This document shows positions 55,054 to 63,773 of a DNA stretch of 64,000 nucleotides, piece by piece. A program made the translations under genes and the position numbers. Origin of the DNA: Pseudomonas izuensis (GTDB lineage Bacteria; Pseudomonadota; Gammaproteobacteria; Pseudomonadales; Pseudomonadaceae); NCBI RefSeq assembly GCF_009861505.1, contig NZ_WTFT01000003.1, positions 209,384 through 273,383 on the forward strand. Direction: 5' to 3'. The notes below the pieces were generated by a model. The model was not told the origin of the DNA, did not search any database, and saw only the letters and a list, made by a program, of their open reading frames with translations. Each line of letters starts with the position of its first letter. Position 1 is the stretch's first letter.

Positions 55054-57324
55054 TCAACGAGCCGTGATTTTCCAGGCGCGGTGGATCTTGGCATTACGGG
55101 CAAAATCCGGATCGATGGTCTGGGCGGTAATCTCTTCGATGGCATAACGCTCGCTAAGATTGGCCTCCAGTTCGAACTTGCGGAAGTTGTTGGAGAAGTA
55201 CAACACCCCGCCGGCTGCCAGCCGCGCCATGGCCAGGTCGATCAATTGCACCTGGTCACGCTGCACGTCGAAGATGCCTTCCATGCGCTTGGAGTTGGAG
55301 AAGGTCGGCGGGTCGATGAAGATCAGGTCGTACTCGTCACGACTGGCTTCAAGCCACGCCATCACATCGCCCTGCTCCAGGCGGTTCTTGTCGGAGAAAC
55401 CGTTCAGCGACAGGTTGCGCCGCGCCCAATCCAGATAGGTTTTCGACAGGTCGACACTGGTGGTGCTGCGCGCACCACCCTTGGCCGCGTGAACACTGGC
55501 GGTGGCGGTATAGCAGAACAGATTGAGGAAGCGCTTGCCCGCCGCTTCTTTCTGAATGCGCATACGCATCGGCCGGTGATCGAGGAACAGGCCGGTGTCG
55601 AGGTAATCAGTGAGGTTCACCAACAGCTTCACGCCGCCTTCATTCACTTCGACGAACTTGCCTTGCGCTGCCTGGCGTTCGTACTGCTTGGTGCCGCTCT
55701 GGCGCTCGCGACGCTTGACCACCACACGGCTCTTGTCGATGTTCAACGCCTGCGGAATCGCGGCCAGGGCATCAAACATACGTGCAGAAGCTTTTGCCGG
55801 GTCGATGGATTTTGGCGCGGCATATTCCTGGACATGGACCCAATCCTGATACAGATCGATAGCCATGGAGTACTCGGGCATATCTGCATCGTAGACGCGG
55901 TAGCAATCGATGCCTTCGCGCTTGACCCATTTGCCCAGCGCCTTGAGATTTTTTTGCAGACGGTTGGCAAACATCTGCCCGCCTTCGCTCAGGCGCGGCA
56001 GTTCGACCACCGGCGCGGGTGCCGGGGCCGGTTTGATCGGGTTACCGTTTTTGTTGTACTGACGCTCTTGCGGCTCGCTTGGGGCCTGATCGTAAGCCGC
56101 CTGCTCACGCTCGGCCTGGCGCTGCTCCGGCGTACGACGTTCGCCGGTGACGAATTGATCCGGCAGCACCTTGATCAGCAACAGCTTGCACGGCAAGGCG
56201 CCGTTCCAGAATGAATACTGCTTGTGGCTGCGGATGCCCATGCGCTTGCCCAGGTCCGGCGCGCCGGTGAATACCGCCGCCTCCCAGTTCAGGCAGGCCT
56301 GACGCAGGCGCTCGCCAAGGTTCTGGTAGAGATAGAGCAGGCTCGCCTCGTCACCCAGACGCTCGCCGTACGGTGGGTTGCAGATCACCAGGCCCTTCTG
56401 GTTCTGGTCCGGACGCGGCTCGAAGGTCGCGACTTCACCCTGGTAGATCTTGATCCACTCGCTCAGGCCAGCACGCTCGACGTTGTTGCGGCCTGGTTGA
56501 ATCAGGCGCGGATCAGCTTCGTAACCGCGAATCCACAGCGGTGGTTTGGCGAGGCCGGCTGCCGCGCGTTCGGACGCTTCTTCATGGAGTTTTTTCCACA
56601 GCGCCGGCACGTGGCCGAGCCAGGCGGTGAAGCCCCATTGCTCGCGACGCAGGTTCGGCGCAATGTCGGCGGCGATCATTGCCGCTTCGACGAGGAATGT
56701 ACCGACACCGCACATCGGGTCCGCCAGCGCGCCGCCTTCGGCCGCAATGCGTGGCCAGCCGGAACGGATCAGGATCGCCGCTGCGAGGTTTTCCTTCAGC
56801 GGCGCCGCGCCTTGCTGCAAGCGATAACCACGCTGGTGCAGGCTGTGGCCCGAGAGGTCGAGGGAAAGAATGGCTTCGCCACGGTCCAGGCGCAGGTGGA
56901 TGCGCAGGTCCGGGTTGAGTTTGTCGATGGACGGACGGTCGCCCTGCGGGGTGCGCAGCTTGTCGACGATGGCGTCCTTGACCTTCAGGGCGCCGAAGTG
57001 GGTGTTGTCGATGCCCGAGCCGTGGCCGCTGAATTCGACGGCCAGGGTGCCATCATTCAGCATGTGGTCTTGCCACTCGATGTCGAGCACGCCGTGATAG
57101 AGATCTTCGGCATCTTTCATCGGGAAACGCTTGAGTACCAGCAGCACCCGGTTGGCCAGGCGCGACCACAGGCACAGGCGATAGGCGGTTTCCATGGTGG
57201 CCATGCCGCGCACGGCAGAGGTGTGCTCACGTGCTTCCTCAAGGCCAAGCCCGACGGCTTCCTCGATGAGCAGGCCTTCAAGGCCTTTTGGGCAAGTGAG
57301 GAAGAGTTCGAAACGATCGGACAT
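55054..57324 (-). CDS. rlmL: 23S rRNA methyltransferase RlmKL (m2G2445 and m7G2069)
   Basis: A 756-residue bifunctional enzyme. The N-terminal half has a THUMP domain and the RlmL methyltransferase motif ICNPPYGERL. A Pro/Ala linker (about 420-460) leads to the RlmK half with NLFCYTATASVHAA and IDPPTFSNSK. Start at 57324 (MSDRFELFLTCPKG) is the family N-terminus. Confidence 0.96.
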   Translation of the reverse strand: MSDRFELFLTCPKGLEGLLIEEAVGLGLEEAREHTSAVRGMATMETAYRLCLWSRLANRVLLVLKRFPMKDAEDLYHGVLDIEWQDHMLNDGTLAVEFSGHGSGIDNTHFGALKVKDAIVDKLRTPQGDRPSIDKLNPDLRIHLRLDRGEAILSLDLSGHSLHQRGYRLQQGAAPLKENLAAAILIRSGWPRIAAEGGALADPMCGVGTFLVEAAMIAADIAPNLRREQWGFTAWLGHVPALWKKLHEEASERAAAGLAKPPLWIRGYEADPRLIQPGRNNVERAGLSEWIKIYQGEVATFEPRPDQNQKGLVICNPPYGERLGDEASLLYLYQNLGERLRQACLNWEAAVFTGAPDLGKRMGIRSHKQYSFWNGALPCKLLLIKVLPDQFVTGERRTPEQRQAEREQAAYDQAPSEPQERQYNKNGNPIKPAPAPAPVVELPRLSEGGQMFANRLQKNLKALGKWVKREGIDCYRVYDADMPEYSMAIDLYQDWVHVQEYAAPKSIDPAKASARMFDALAAIPQALNIDKSRVVVKRRERQSGTKQYERQAAQGKFVEVNEGGVKLLVNLTDYLDTGLFLDHRPMRMRIQKEAAGKRFLNLFCYTATASVHAAKGGARSTTSVDLSKTYLDWARRNLSLNGFSDKNRLEQGDVMAWLEASRDEYDLIFIDPPTFSNSKRMEGIFDVQRDQVQLIDLAMARLAAGGVLYFSNNFRKFELEANLSERYAIEEITAQTIDPDFARNAKIHRAWKITAR

Positions 57325-57853
57325 GAGAATTTCTGCGCCTTTGGCTGAGTGAACCGGCAACGCATTGCCGGCCCGGTTTTCAATCAGGCGCTTTTCTCGA
57401 AGAGCGCCCGCGTGGCACGAAGGTGTGCCGTTCCACCCCTGCTGCTCGGGTTAAATGAGCTTAGATGCAAGGACAGATAAAAAAGTTGATGCAACAAAAT
57501 GTCATAAGTCGACCCTTCGTCGAATAATGCCACACTGCAACGCGAGGCATTCTCACCAAAGGATTAACCCCTTCATCCTGCGGGGGGCCGATCATACAGG
57601 GCTTTGACTAATAAATACGGCACAAACATCGTGTTGCTTATGGCCATAGCACATTAATAGTTACGTCCTTATGACAAAACGATCATTCCCTCGATGTGAC
57701 GCATTGGTTAGAACTCAATACAGGTTGGCGCCGCAATGACGTCAACACCTTGGCTCGCCACGCCGGCAGCGAGCCCCAACGGCAGAGTTTTTCTGCCTGA
57801 CCTCAATAGAGGTCGACGCGATAAAAACAGTCAACAAGTGAGGGCTACACCCT
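57325..57853. other. rlmL/rmf intergenic region
   Basis: A 529-bp stretch without a convincing gene, noticeably richer in A and T than its surroundings between 57450 and 57720. It holds the rlmL promoter on one strand and the rmf promoter and leader on the other. No clear -35/-10 pair was identified for rmf, whose promoter may be growth-phase-specific. Confidence 0.5.
57781..57814 (+). promoter_or_regulatory. Tandem hairpins in the rmf leader
   Basis: Two adjacent perfect 6-bp stems, GGCAGA-GTTTT-TCTGCC (57781-57797) and GACCTC-AATA-GAGGTC (57799-57814), lie about 40 bases before the rmf ATG. They may affect rmf mRNA stability or translation; no known motif was recognised. Confidence 0.5.
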
Positions 57854-58069
57854 ATGAGAAGACTTAAGCGTGATCCGTTGGAAAGAGCATTTTTGCGCGG
57901 ATATCAATATGGCGTTGGTGGCAAATCCCGTGAGCTTTGCCCATTTACTCTACCGTCGGTACGTCAAGCCTGGATCAACGGCTGGCGAGAAGGACGCGGC
58001 GACAACTGGGACGGTATGACCGGCACTGCGGGAATCCACAGACTCAACGAACTTCACGCCGTCGGCTAA
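57854..58069 (+). CDS. rmf: Ribosome modulation factor
   Basis: A 71-residue basic protein that dimerises 70S ribosomes into inactive 100S particles in stationary phase. RDPLERAFLRGYQYGV and LPSVRQAWINGWREGR are the conserved parts. GAGGG lies 9-13 bases before the ATG. It is followed by a strong terminator and flanked by rlmL and pyrD, as in P. aeruginosa. Confidence 0.95.
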   Translation: MRRLKRDPLERAFLRGYQYGVGGKSRELCPFTLPSVRQAWINGWREGRGDNWDGMTGTAGIHRLNELHAVG

Positions 58070-58154
58070 CACAGGGCACACACTCCGACACACAATCTGA
58101 TTACGTAACGAATTAACCACGCACGTCCCATCCGGACGGCGGGCTCCGGCCCAG

Positions 58155-58180
58155 GGGCTCCTTTAAAGGAGCCCTTTTTT
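58155..58180 (+). terminator. Terminator after rmf
   Basis: GGGCTCCTTTAAAGGAGCCC is a 20-nt perfect palindrome followed by TTTTTT, 86 bases after the rmf stop. This leaves a 3' UTR of about 100 nt on a short mRNA. Confidence 0.9.
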
Positions 58181-58212
58181 ATGCCCGGAAAAAATCTGTC
58201 AGGGATGGACTT

Positions 58213-58360
58213 TGTGGCGAGAGGATTTATCCCCGTTGGGCCGCAAAGCGGCCCCAAAAACAAACAACACGGTGAATCAGGTAGAACGCGGACACCGGAT
58301 TTACGACGGCTTCGCCGCCGAACGGGGCGGTGCGACGGTTCGTTAAATCCCCTCGCCACA
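58213..58360. repeat. 148-bp inverted-repeat element with internal hairpins
   Basis: Ends TGTGGCGAGAGGATTTA (58213-58229) and TAAATCCCCTCGCCACA (58344-58360) are inverted copies with 16 of 17 matches. Inside are GGGCCGC-AAA-GCGGCCC and GGCTTCGCC hairpins. It looks like a REP-type pair of a different, larger family, or a tiny non-autonomous mobile element, lying between rmf and pyrD. Confidence 0.7.
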
Positions 58361-58392
58361 GATAAATCCCATCACCACAAAGGCCCCTTGCC

Positions 58393-59412
58393 TTAGCGCA
58401 AGGCAGCGATAGCGTCTACGGATTCACGAATCAGTGCCGGGCCTTTATAGATAAAGCCCGAGTAGATCTGCACCAGGCTCGCGCCCGCGGTGATTTTCTC
58501 GGCCGCGTGCTTGCCTTCGGTGATGCCGCCCGCCGCGATGATCGGCAAGCGACCGCCCAGCTCCGCCGCCAGCACTTTCACGGTGTGGGTGCTCTTGTCA
58601 CGAACCGGTGCGCCCGACAGACCGCCCGCCTCGTCGCCATGCTCCATGCCTTCAACGCCCACGCGGCTCAGCGTGGTGTTGGTCGCGATGACCGCGTCCA
58701 TGCCTGTTTCGATCAAGGCTTGCGCAACCTGCGTGGTTTCTTCGTCGCTCATGTCCGGGGCGATCTTGATTGCCAGCGGTACATGCTTGCCATGACGCAA
58801 GGCCAGTTCCGCACGACGCTCGGCCAGATCAGCCAGCAACTGCTTGAGCGAATCACCGAATTGCAGGCTGCGCAGGCCGGGGGTGTTCGGCGAGCTGACG
58901 TTGACCGTCACATAGCTGGCGTGGGCGTAGACCTTGTCCAGGCAAATCAGGTAGTCGTCGACCGCACGCTCGACCGGGGTATCGAAGTTCTTGCCGATGT
59001 TGATGCCGAGCACGCCCTTGTACTTGGCGGCCGCCACGCGGGCCAGCAGGTGATCGACACCGAGGTTGTTGAAACCCATGCGGTTGATGATCGCCTCGGC
59101 TTCCGGCAGGCGGAACAACCGTGGCTTCGGGTTGCCCGGTTGCGGACGGGGGGTAATGGTGCCGATCTCGACGAAACCGAAGCCCAGCTGCGCAAAACCG
59201 TCGATGGCCGCGCCATTCTTGTCCAGGCCCGCCGCCAGCCCCACCGGGTTCGGGAAGTCGAGCCCCATGACACTGACCGGCATCTTCGCCGGGGCCTTGC
59301 ACAGCAAACCGTTGAGCCCAAGACGCCCCCCTGCGCCGATCAGGTCCAGGGACAGATCGTGGGAGGTTTCCGGGGTAAGTTTGAACAACAGCTGACGGGC
59401 CAGGGTGTACAT
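58393..59412 (-). CDS. pyrD: Dihydroorotate dehydrogenase (quinone), class 2
   Basis: A 339-residue membrane-associated flavoenzyme that oxidises dihydroorotate to orotate and passes electrons to quinone. The N-terminal helix ([20 protein letters not shown]) is the quinone-site extension of class 2. [11 protein letters not shown] holds the catalytic Ser, and LAAGLDKNG and SGAP / GGI segments bind FMN. Start at 59412; a 61-codon upstream extension is not family-like. Confidence 0.96.
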   Translation of the reverse strand: MYTLARQLLFKLTPETSHDLSLDLIGAGGRLGLNGLLCKAPAKMPVSVMGLDFPNPVGLAAGLDKNGAAIDGFAQLGFGFVEIGTITPRPQPGNPKPRLFRLPEAEAIINRMGFNNLGVDHLLARVAAAKYKGVLGINIGKNFDTPVERAVDDYLICLDKVYAHASYVTVNVSSPNTPGLRSLQFGDSLKQLLADLAERRAELALRHGKHVPLAIKIAPDMSDEETTQVAQALIETGMDAVIATNTTLSRVGVEGMEHGDEAGGLSGAPVRDKSTHTVKVLAAELGGRLPIIAAGGITEGKHAAEKITAGASLVQIYSGFIYKGPALIRESVDAIAALR

Positions 59413-59575
59413 GGGCGGCTTGGACTCGGGGCGGCGAAAAGTGGCGGGGATTATAGCCGGGGTGGAGGGCTGCACGCGAGAGACTGCATGAATGGGGTGC
59501 CAGTGGGCGGGAAGCGCTGCCATCCGGAGGTCGAATAGACCTCCGGAAAAACACTTGACCTGCACATCATTGAGT

Positions 59576-60973
59576 TTATGGGGTGATGTTTTCACTCAAT
59601 TGCACAGGTGTCTCGACAGTCCGTTGAGAGCACATGAAGATGAATGGAAAGTAAATCAGCATGAGCATTCCTGCTTCAATGACTCTCAATACACGGCTTT
59701 GAGTATCTTCCCCAAGTTCGGAATCAGCTAAAAGGGAGTCTGCTGCAAACGCGACAGCAATGATCGCCATAAAGGCTGTTGTTCGAGCTGCGGTAACAGA
59801 AAAAAATGAATTGCCGATCTGATGCCTATTGGCGAGCCGTAGCCCGGCAGTGACTTCCAGCACATTTTTACGTAATGACTCCGGGTCGTTAACCTGAGAT
59901 TCAATACCCACCGAACGTGATATCGGAAACCAATGTTTGCACAGCGGCAAGAGGTAATCGTCCGCAACCGCTCCGAATCCATTAGTAACACTGTGCAGCA
60001 GATCCGCGAAAAAACTGTAATCCAATGCAGCCGCGTGCCGCGCCGCACCGTGGAGCGGCATCCGGTCCGCCAGCTCTGCCAATGCAAATTGCATTGCTCC
60101 ATAGCCTGCCATGCTTACTGCGACTGCCGTGTTGCTTGGCGCACCAGCGTTGTCGTTCAAAGGAACGAACGCATTGATGATATCCCGGCTCAAAGTGTAA
60201 ACGGTGACCCTGGCTGCAGCGGTCAACATGGAAGAGGTTGCGCCCGTCAGTTGAGCCGCAATAAAACTCCCCATGAAAATGGAGGACATCAGGACTCGTC
60301 CGAGCCGTGACTTCAGAGTGGCTGTTGCTGAACACTCATCGCGTAAGGCTCCGATCAGGATCAGCGCAGGCCCAATCATGGTTAAGGCGATAGTGAGCCC
60401 TTCCCGGACGGCCTCAGGCGGCTCGTCTTCACTGATCATTTTCGCCACCAGAAAAGCCACCGCATCGCGCAACAACGAGGTCACGGTAACAATCGTCCCT
60501 GTGCGTGCCGCGACGTTGGCCACATTGCCCCCGTGGTCCTTGGCTTTATCGAGCACCCAACAGGCCGCATCAATAACCGAGTGCATTCGACTTACCGGCG
60601 TTTGTTGGGTATCCGATTCATTTAACTCATCAAGTCGAATGACAAAATCATCATTGGAGGTGGCATCGGGCTGCTGCCCACTTTCAACAAAGTGTTGTAT
60701 CTGCTCTCGCATTTTCAGGTCTGTCTCGCCTAACTCCTCAACGCAGTGCTTCAATTGGAGTGATATCGAGCGATCAAATTTCTCCCACCCTGCTTTGATT
60801 GCCCTGGGCGAACCCAACACCCCCACCGTAACCAGATTGTCTCGTTGAGAATCCGTCACAGCTAGATCAAGCGCTTCAAATAAGGAGCCAGACGTCTGTC
60901 CAATGGAAGATGAAACGCCGCTGTCTGAAGAAACACGCAAATTACCCATCGAATTACTAATCGCGCCCGGCAT
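59576..60973 (-). CDS. Unrecognised multi-pass protein at the end of the T3SS operon; candidate secreted substrate
   Basis: I do not recognise this 465-residue protein. The first 30 residues contain 10 Ser with many Gly ([10 protein letters not shown]...), lack a Sec signal and look like a type III export signal. Residues 60-130 are charged and helical. Hydrophobic stretches follow at about 159-180, 192-211, 227-250, 283-301, 392-413 and 431-448, a layout shared by translocator-like or membrane-targeted effectors. It starts 51 bases after the OrgC-position gene, on the same strand, with an AGGGAAG ribosome site. Its codon use is less GC-biased than the core genes nearby, a sign of transfer. 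Alternative: a plain inner-membrane protein. Confidence 0.75.
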   Translation of the reverse strand: MPGAISNSMGNLRVSSDSGVSSSIGQTSGSLFEALDLAVTDSQRDNLVTVGVLGSPRAIKAGWEKFDRSISLQLKHCVEELGETDLKMREQIQHFVESGQQPDATSNDDFVIRLDELNESDTQQTPVSRMHSVIDAACWVLDKAKDHGGNVANVAARTGTIVTVTSLLRDAVAFLVAKMISEDEPPEAVREGLTIALTMIGPALILIGALRDECSATATLKSRLGRVLMSSIFMGSFIAAQLTGATSSMLTAAARVTVYTLSRDIINAFVPLNDNAGAPSNTAVAVSMAGYGAMQFALAELADRMPLHGAARHAAALDYSFFADLLHSVTNGFGAVADDYLLPLCKHWFPISRSVGIESQVNDPESLRKNVLEVTAGLRLANRHQIGNSFFSVTAARTTAFMAIIAVAFAADSLLADSELGEDTQSRVLRVIEAGMLMLIYFPFIFMCSQRTVETPVQLSENITP

Positions 60974-61024
60974 CGTTATCTTCCCTGTCTGTTAATAAAC
61001 GGATTTCAAAACCATTCGCCCGCC

Positions 61025-61462
61025 TCACCACTCACTCTTCTCCCACGCCTCATCCCCCATCGGCTGAAACACTTCCCGCATGAAGCCCTTGACGAAGAGG
61101 TCCACGCTGAACGCCAGACCATTGGCGCCGCTGACTTCCTTATAGATCCGCGACTTTTCCAGACCCTCGTCTTTCAGCCGGACCAGAACCTGTAGCGTGA
61201 CCGCCATCAACGCCTTGGCAGATGGATAGGCGGGGGATTCTCCATCGGCACCCCGCAACGCGCGGAGGAACTCATAAATGGCCTTCTCACCTTGCCCTTC
61301 CATTGCCAACAGTTGTTGATACAAGCGCTCGAAGTCAGGGTCCGGGCGCTTGCTAGCGGGCAGGTCCCGGCTAACCGCCAGCAGGCGCGACTCCAGCGGC
61401 TCTACCGATGGGTCTCCACTGCGTTCAGGCGCGGTAAAATTGTTCAAGGCTTCAATCTTCAT
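61025..61462 (-). CDS. Small T3SS protein in the OrgC position
   Basis: A 145-residue protein (MKIEALNNFTAPERSGDP...) with no signal or membrane segment and a helical, charged middle (about 35-115). It overlaps the sctL end by 11 bases, so it belongs to the same operon. In Salmonella SPI-1 the gene after orgB is orgC, which helps needle assembly; I cannot confirm sequence similarity, only order and size. Confidence 0.75.
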   Translation of the reverse strand: MKIEALNNFTAPERSGDPSVEPLESRLLAVSRDLPASKRPDPDFERLYQQLLAMEGQGEKAIYEFLRALRGADGESPAYPSAKALMAVTLQVLVRLKDEGLEKSRIYKEVSGANGLAFSVDLFVKGFMREVFQPMGDEAWEKSEW

Positions 61463-62162
61463 GACGGACCTCGATTTGTGTGGCGCCGCCCGAACGCTCG
61501 ACGAAGGTCGAACACAGGTCCGTGAGCGCCTGCATAGAGGTCTGGTCCAGTGAACGAACCGACTCCGGCAGATTTGCGACACACGCCAACAACCGCGGCT
61601 CCACTCGTTGCCGGGTCGTTTCAACATCGAATTCGAGTAGCTGATCAGCGAGCCGCACCACATAGCGCTCCTGAGGGTGATAGTCGATAACCAGTTCGCC
61701 GGGCCACACCCTGCGCAATTGTTCGCGCAGTTCATCGCCACGCAATCGACAATGCGCTGGCAACAGCACTTGCAGCACCGTACCCGAGTCGCCCTGCTGC
61801 TCGGCCAGCCAGCGCTCCAGCATGTCGTCCAGCCATTCGGGACGACTCAAGGCTTGTGCGAGCAAACCGTGGGCGGCCTGCGCCAGGTCTTTGCGCAATT
61901 GCAACCCGAGCGCCTGCGACTCCAACAAGCCGCTCGCCAAATGCCCGGTCGCGCGCAAGATGCCCTCGGCGTAGCCTTCCTGAAAAGCCTGGGCATGAAC
62001 CGCCGTGGCATCACGCCGAGCTTGCTCGACACAATCACGAGCCCAGCGCCGGGCCTGTTGCTGCAAGCTTCTGCGTCGACGCGTGGCGGCCATGTCCTCA
62101 CAGGACAAATGCACATCACTCGACTCGGGGAGTTCAGTCAGGGTTCGGATAGCGTCGAGCAT
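61452..62162 (-). CDS. sctL: T3SS stator protein SctL (OrgB/YscL type)
   Basis: A 236-residue protein whose N-terminal third is an Arg/Ala/Gln-rich helix (about 25-65, ARRWARDCVEQARRDA) and whose C-terminal half resembles the FliH/YscL domain (QVLLPAHCRLRGDELREQLR). SctL links the ATPase SctN to the sorting platform. It overlaps sctK by 29 bases. Identification rests on position after sctK plus the FliH-like layout. Confidence 0.82.
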   Translation of the reverse strand: MLDAIRTLTELPESSDVHLSCEDMAATRRRRSLQQQARRWARDCVEQARRDATAVHAQAFQEGYAEGILRATGHLASGLLESQALGLQLRKDLAQAAHGLLAQALSRPEWLDDMLERWLAEQQGDSGTVLQVLLPAHCRLRGDELREQLRRVWPGELVIDYHPQERYVVRLADQLLEFDVETTRQRVEPRLLACVANLPESVRSLDQTSMQALTDLCSTFVERSGGATQIEVRHED

Positions 62163-62700
62163 GCTGCACCGCCAGAAAGTAAAGGGCTGTATCGGGTTCG
62201 GTGACCGGCCATTGCCTGTGCAAGCGCACCACCGGTTCGGAAAATTGCAGGATCAGGCGTTCGAGCAACATGGGAGGCACTTGCTCGTGCCAGCTCCATA
62301 GCGCATTGAGACCGGCGGCTTCGACCTGCTCCAGTGAAACAGGCAAGGATTCAATCGACAGACTGCGCCTGGCTCCCACACTGCAACCGGCGAACCGGCG
62401 AACCGGTAATGGCAGGCAGAGTAGCGCCGCACCTCGCGCCAGATCGGGCATCAGGCGATGAATACCCATCAACCTGGCGATATGGGGCAATTGCCGCCAG
62501 TGGCACACCCATTGTTTCGCCACGACGGTCATCGGCGTCGAAGGCCATGAACCTTGTAACGCCATACCTTCCAGCACTATCCGATTGAGCAGGTTCCTTG
62601 CTTCAGGCCCATCGAAACCTGCCGGTACCGTCAGGCGCTGCGGGTGCAGATAACTCAGTGGCTCAGCGAGAATCCTCTGTAAATATTCAGCGTGAGACAT
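62134..62700 (-). CDS. sctK: T3SS sorting-platform protein SctK (OrgA/YscK type)
   Basis: A 188-residue cytoplasmic protein (MSHAEYLQRILAEPLSYLHP) of the SctK group, which joins the inner ring to the SctQ pods. It has several Trp and Leu helices and no membrane segment. The start at 62700 overlaps the sctJ end by 14 bases. Similarity is weak by eye; gene order supports it strongly. Confidence 0.78.
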   Translation of the reverse strand: MSHAEYLQRILAEPLSYLHPQRLTVPAGFDGPEARNLLNRIVLEGMALQGSWPSTPMTVVAKQWVCHWRQLPHIARLMGIHRLMPDLARGAALLCLPLPVRRFAGCSVGARRSLSIESLPVSLEQVEAAGLNALWSWHEQVPPMLLERLILQFSEPVVRLHRQWPVTEPDTALYFLAVQHARRYPNPD

Positions 62701-63409
62701 CGCGCTGCCCTGCGTTCGAACGGCGGTATGCCCAGGCTGCACCACCGACCAACAGCAATCCGGTCATTACAGCCAACAACCCCATCCAATGCGATTGCCC
62801 CTGCGTGGCAGCCACGGAGGGTGCGACATGCTGTGTCGGCGAACGTTTCGACAACACCACCGAGATGTTCTCGTACTCGACTGCCGCAAAGCTGTTCTTG
62901 AGAAAACGCTTGATGTCGGTGATCAGCAACTGCGGCTCGACATCTCGCTCATGGATCGCCACCGCCGAGAGGTGAATGGGCGGCGACTTGCGCCCGCCTT
63001 CACCGGCATCCAGGTCGTAACTGACATGTACCCGTGCTGAAACCACGCCTTCGAGCACACCCAGTGACTGTTCGATGCGCTGCTCCAGCGCCGAGTAGAG
63101 CCGGGCCTTTTCAGCGCGGGGCGAAGCCACCAGAGAATCGGCGGGAAACATCTCTGCCACCTGCAGGCGAGGCCGGGAAGGCAGCGAATAGAGGTTGAGC
63201 AAATCGACGGCCGCGGAAAAATCGACCTGATCGACTTTCACCGCATAGCCGGTTTTGCCGGCGTCGACTTTCACTGCCGCGATGTTATTTCGCTGCAACA
63301 CTGAAAGGACTTCATTGGCCTGTTGCTGGTCCAGCCCTTCAAGCAGATTCGGTTGGCGACATCCGGACAACACCAGGCACAACAGCATCAACAACACCGC
63401 TGGCTTCAT
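62687..63409 (-). CDS. sctJ: T3SS inner-membrane ring lipoprotein SctJ (PrgK/YscJ family)
   Basis: A 240-residue lipoprotein forming the inner ring of the secretion base. The signal ends in a lipobox, LVLSGC, with lipidated Cys17. LLEGLDQQQANEVLSVLQRN (about 22-41) and ARVHVSYDLD are conserved YscJ/PrgK segments. A single C-terminal helix (about 203-225) anchors it. Its ATG overlaps the sctI stop by 4 bases. Confidence 0.93.
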   Translation of the reverse strand: MKPAVLLMLLCLVLSGCRQPNLLEGLDQQQANEVLSVLQRNNIAAVKVDAGKTGYAVKVDQVDFSAAVDLLNLYSLPSRPRLQVAEMFPADSLVASPRAEKARLYSALEQRIEQSLGVLEGVVSARVHVSYDLDAGEGGRKSPPIHLSAVAIHERDVEPQLLITDIKRFLKNSFAAVEYENISVVLSKRSPTQHVAPSVAATQGQSHWMGLLAVMTGLLLVGGAAWAYRRSNAGQRDVSR

Positions 63410-63723
63410 GACGCACGCAACAAGGTTTCGGCCGTGCCCACCGCTTTGCGCACCAGCACGTTGAGCAAATTGATATCGACGTTGTATTGCCCTGTCCGCT
63501 CCTGCAATTGGCTCAGTACTTCGGGGTTGGTGATGTCCGGGCGTTGCATCAGCTGATTGATCGCTGCAACGTCCTGCTCGCTGTTCACCGCGGAACCGGC
63601 AAACGCATCGATCAACCGCGACTCAAGGGAAACGATCGGACCTTCCTGCGGGCCGCGCAATTGCGCGAAGGCTGTCGGCTCAATATCAGCCAGTGAGATG
63701 TTTTCGATAAACATGCGATGCAC
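63406..63723 (-). CDS. sctI: T3SS inner rod protein SctI (PrgJ/YscI type)
   Basis: A 105-residue protein (102 from the second ATG at 63714). The C-terminal part, LQERTGQYNVDINLLNVLVRKAVGTAETLLRAS, holds the helix pattern of inner-rod proteins, reading QYNVDINLLNVLVRKA. SctI forms the rod joining needle and base. Ribosome sites are weak for both possible starts. It follows sctF by 50 bases. Confidence 0.88.
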   Translation of the reverse strand: MHRMFIENISLADIEPTAFAQLRGPQEGPIVSLESRLIDAFAGSAVNSEQDVAAINQLMQRPDITNPEVLSQLQERTGQYNVDINLLNVLVRKAVGTAETLLRAS

Positions 63724-63773
63724 TCAAGAAAAGGGCCATGGTCAGGAACCGATGGCCAGTTGAAACGTAATCC

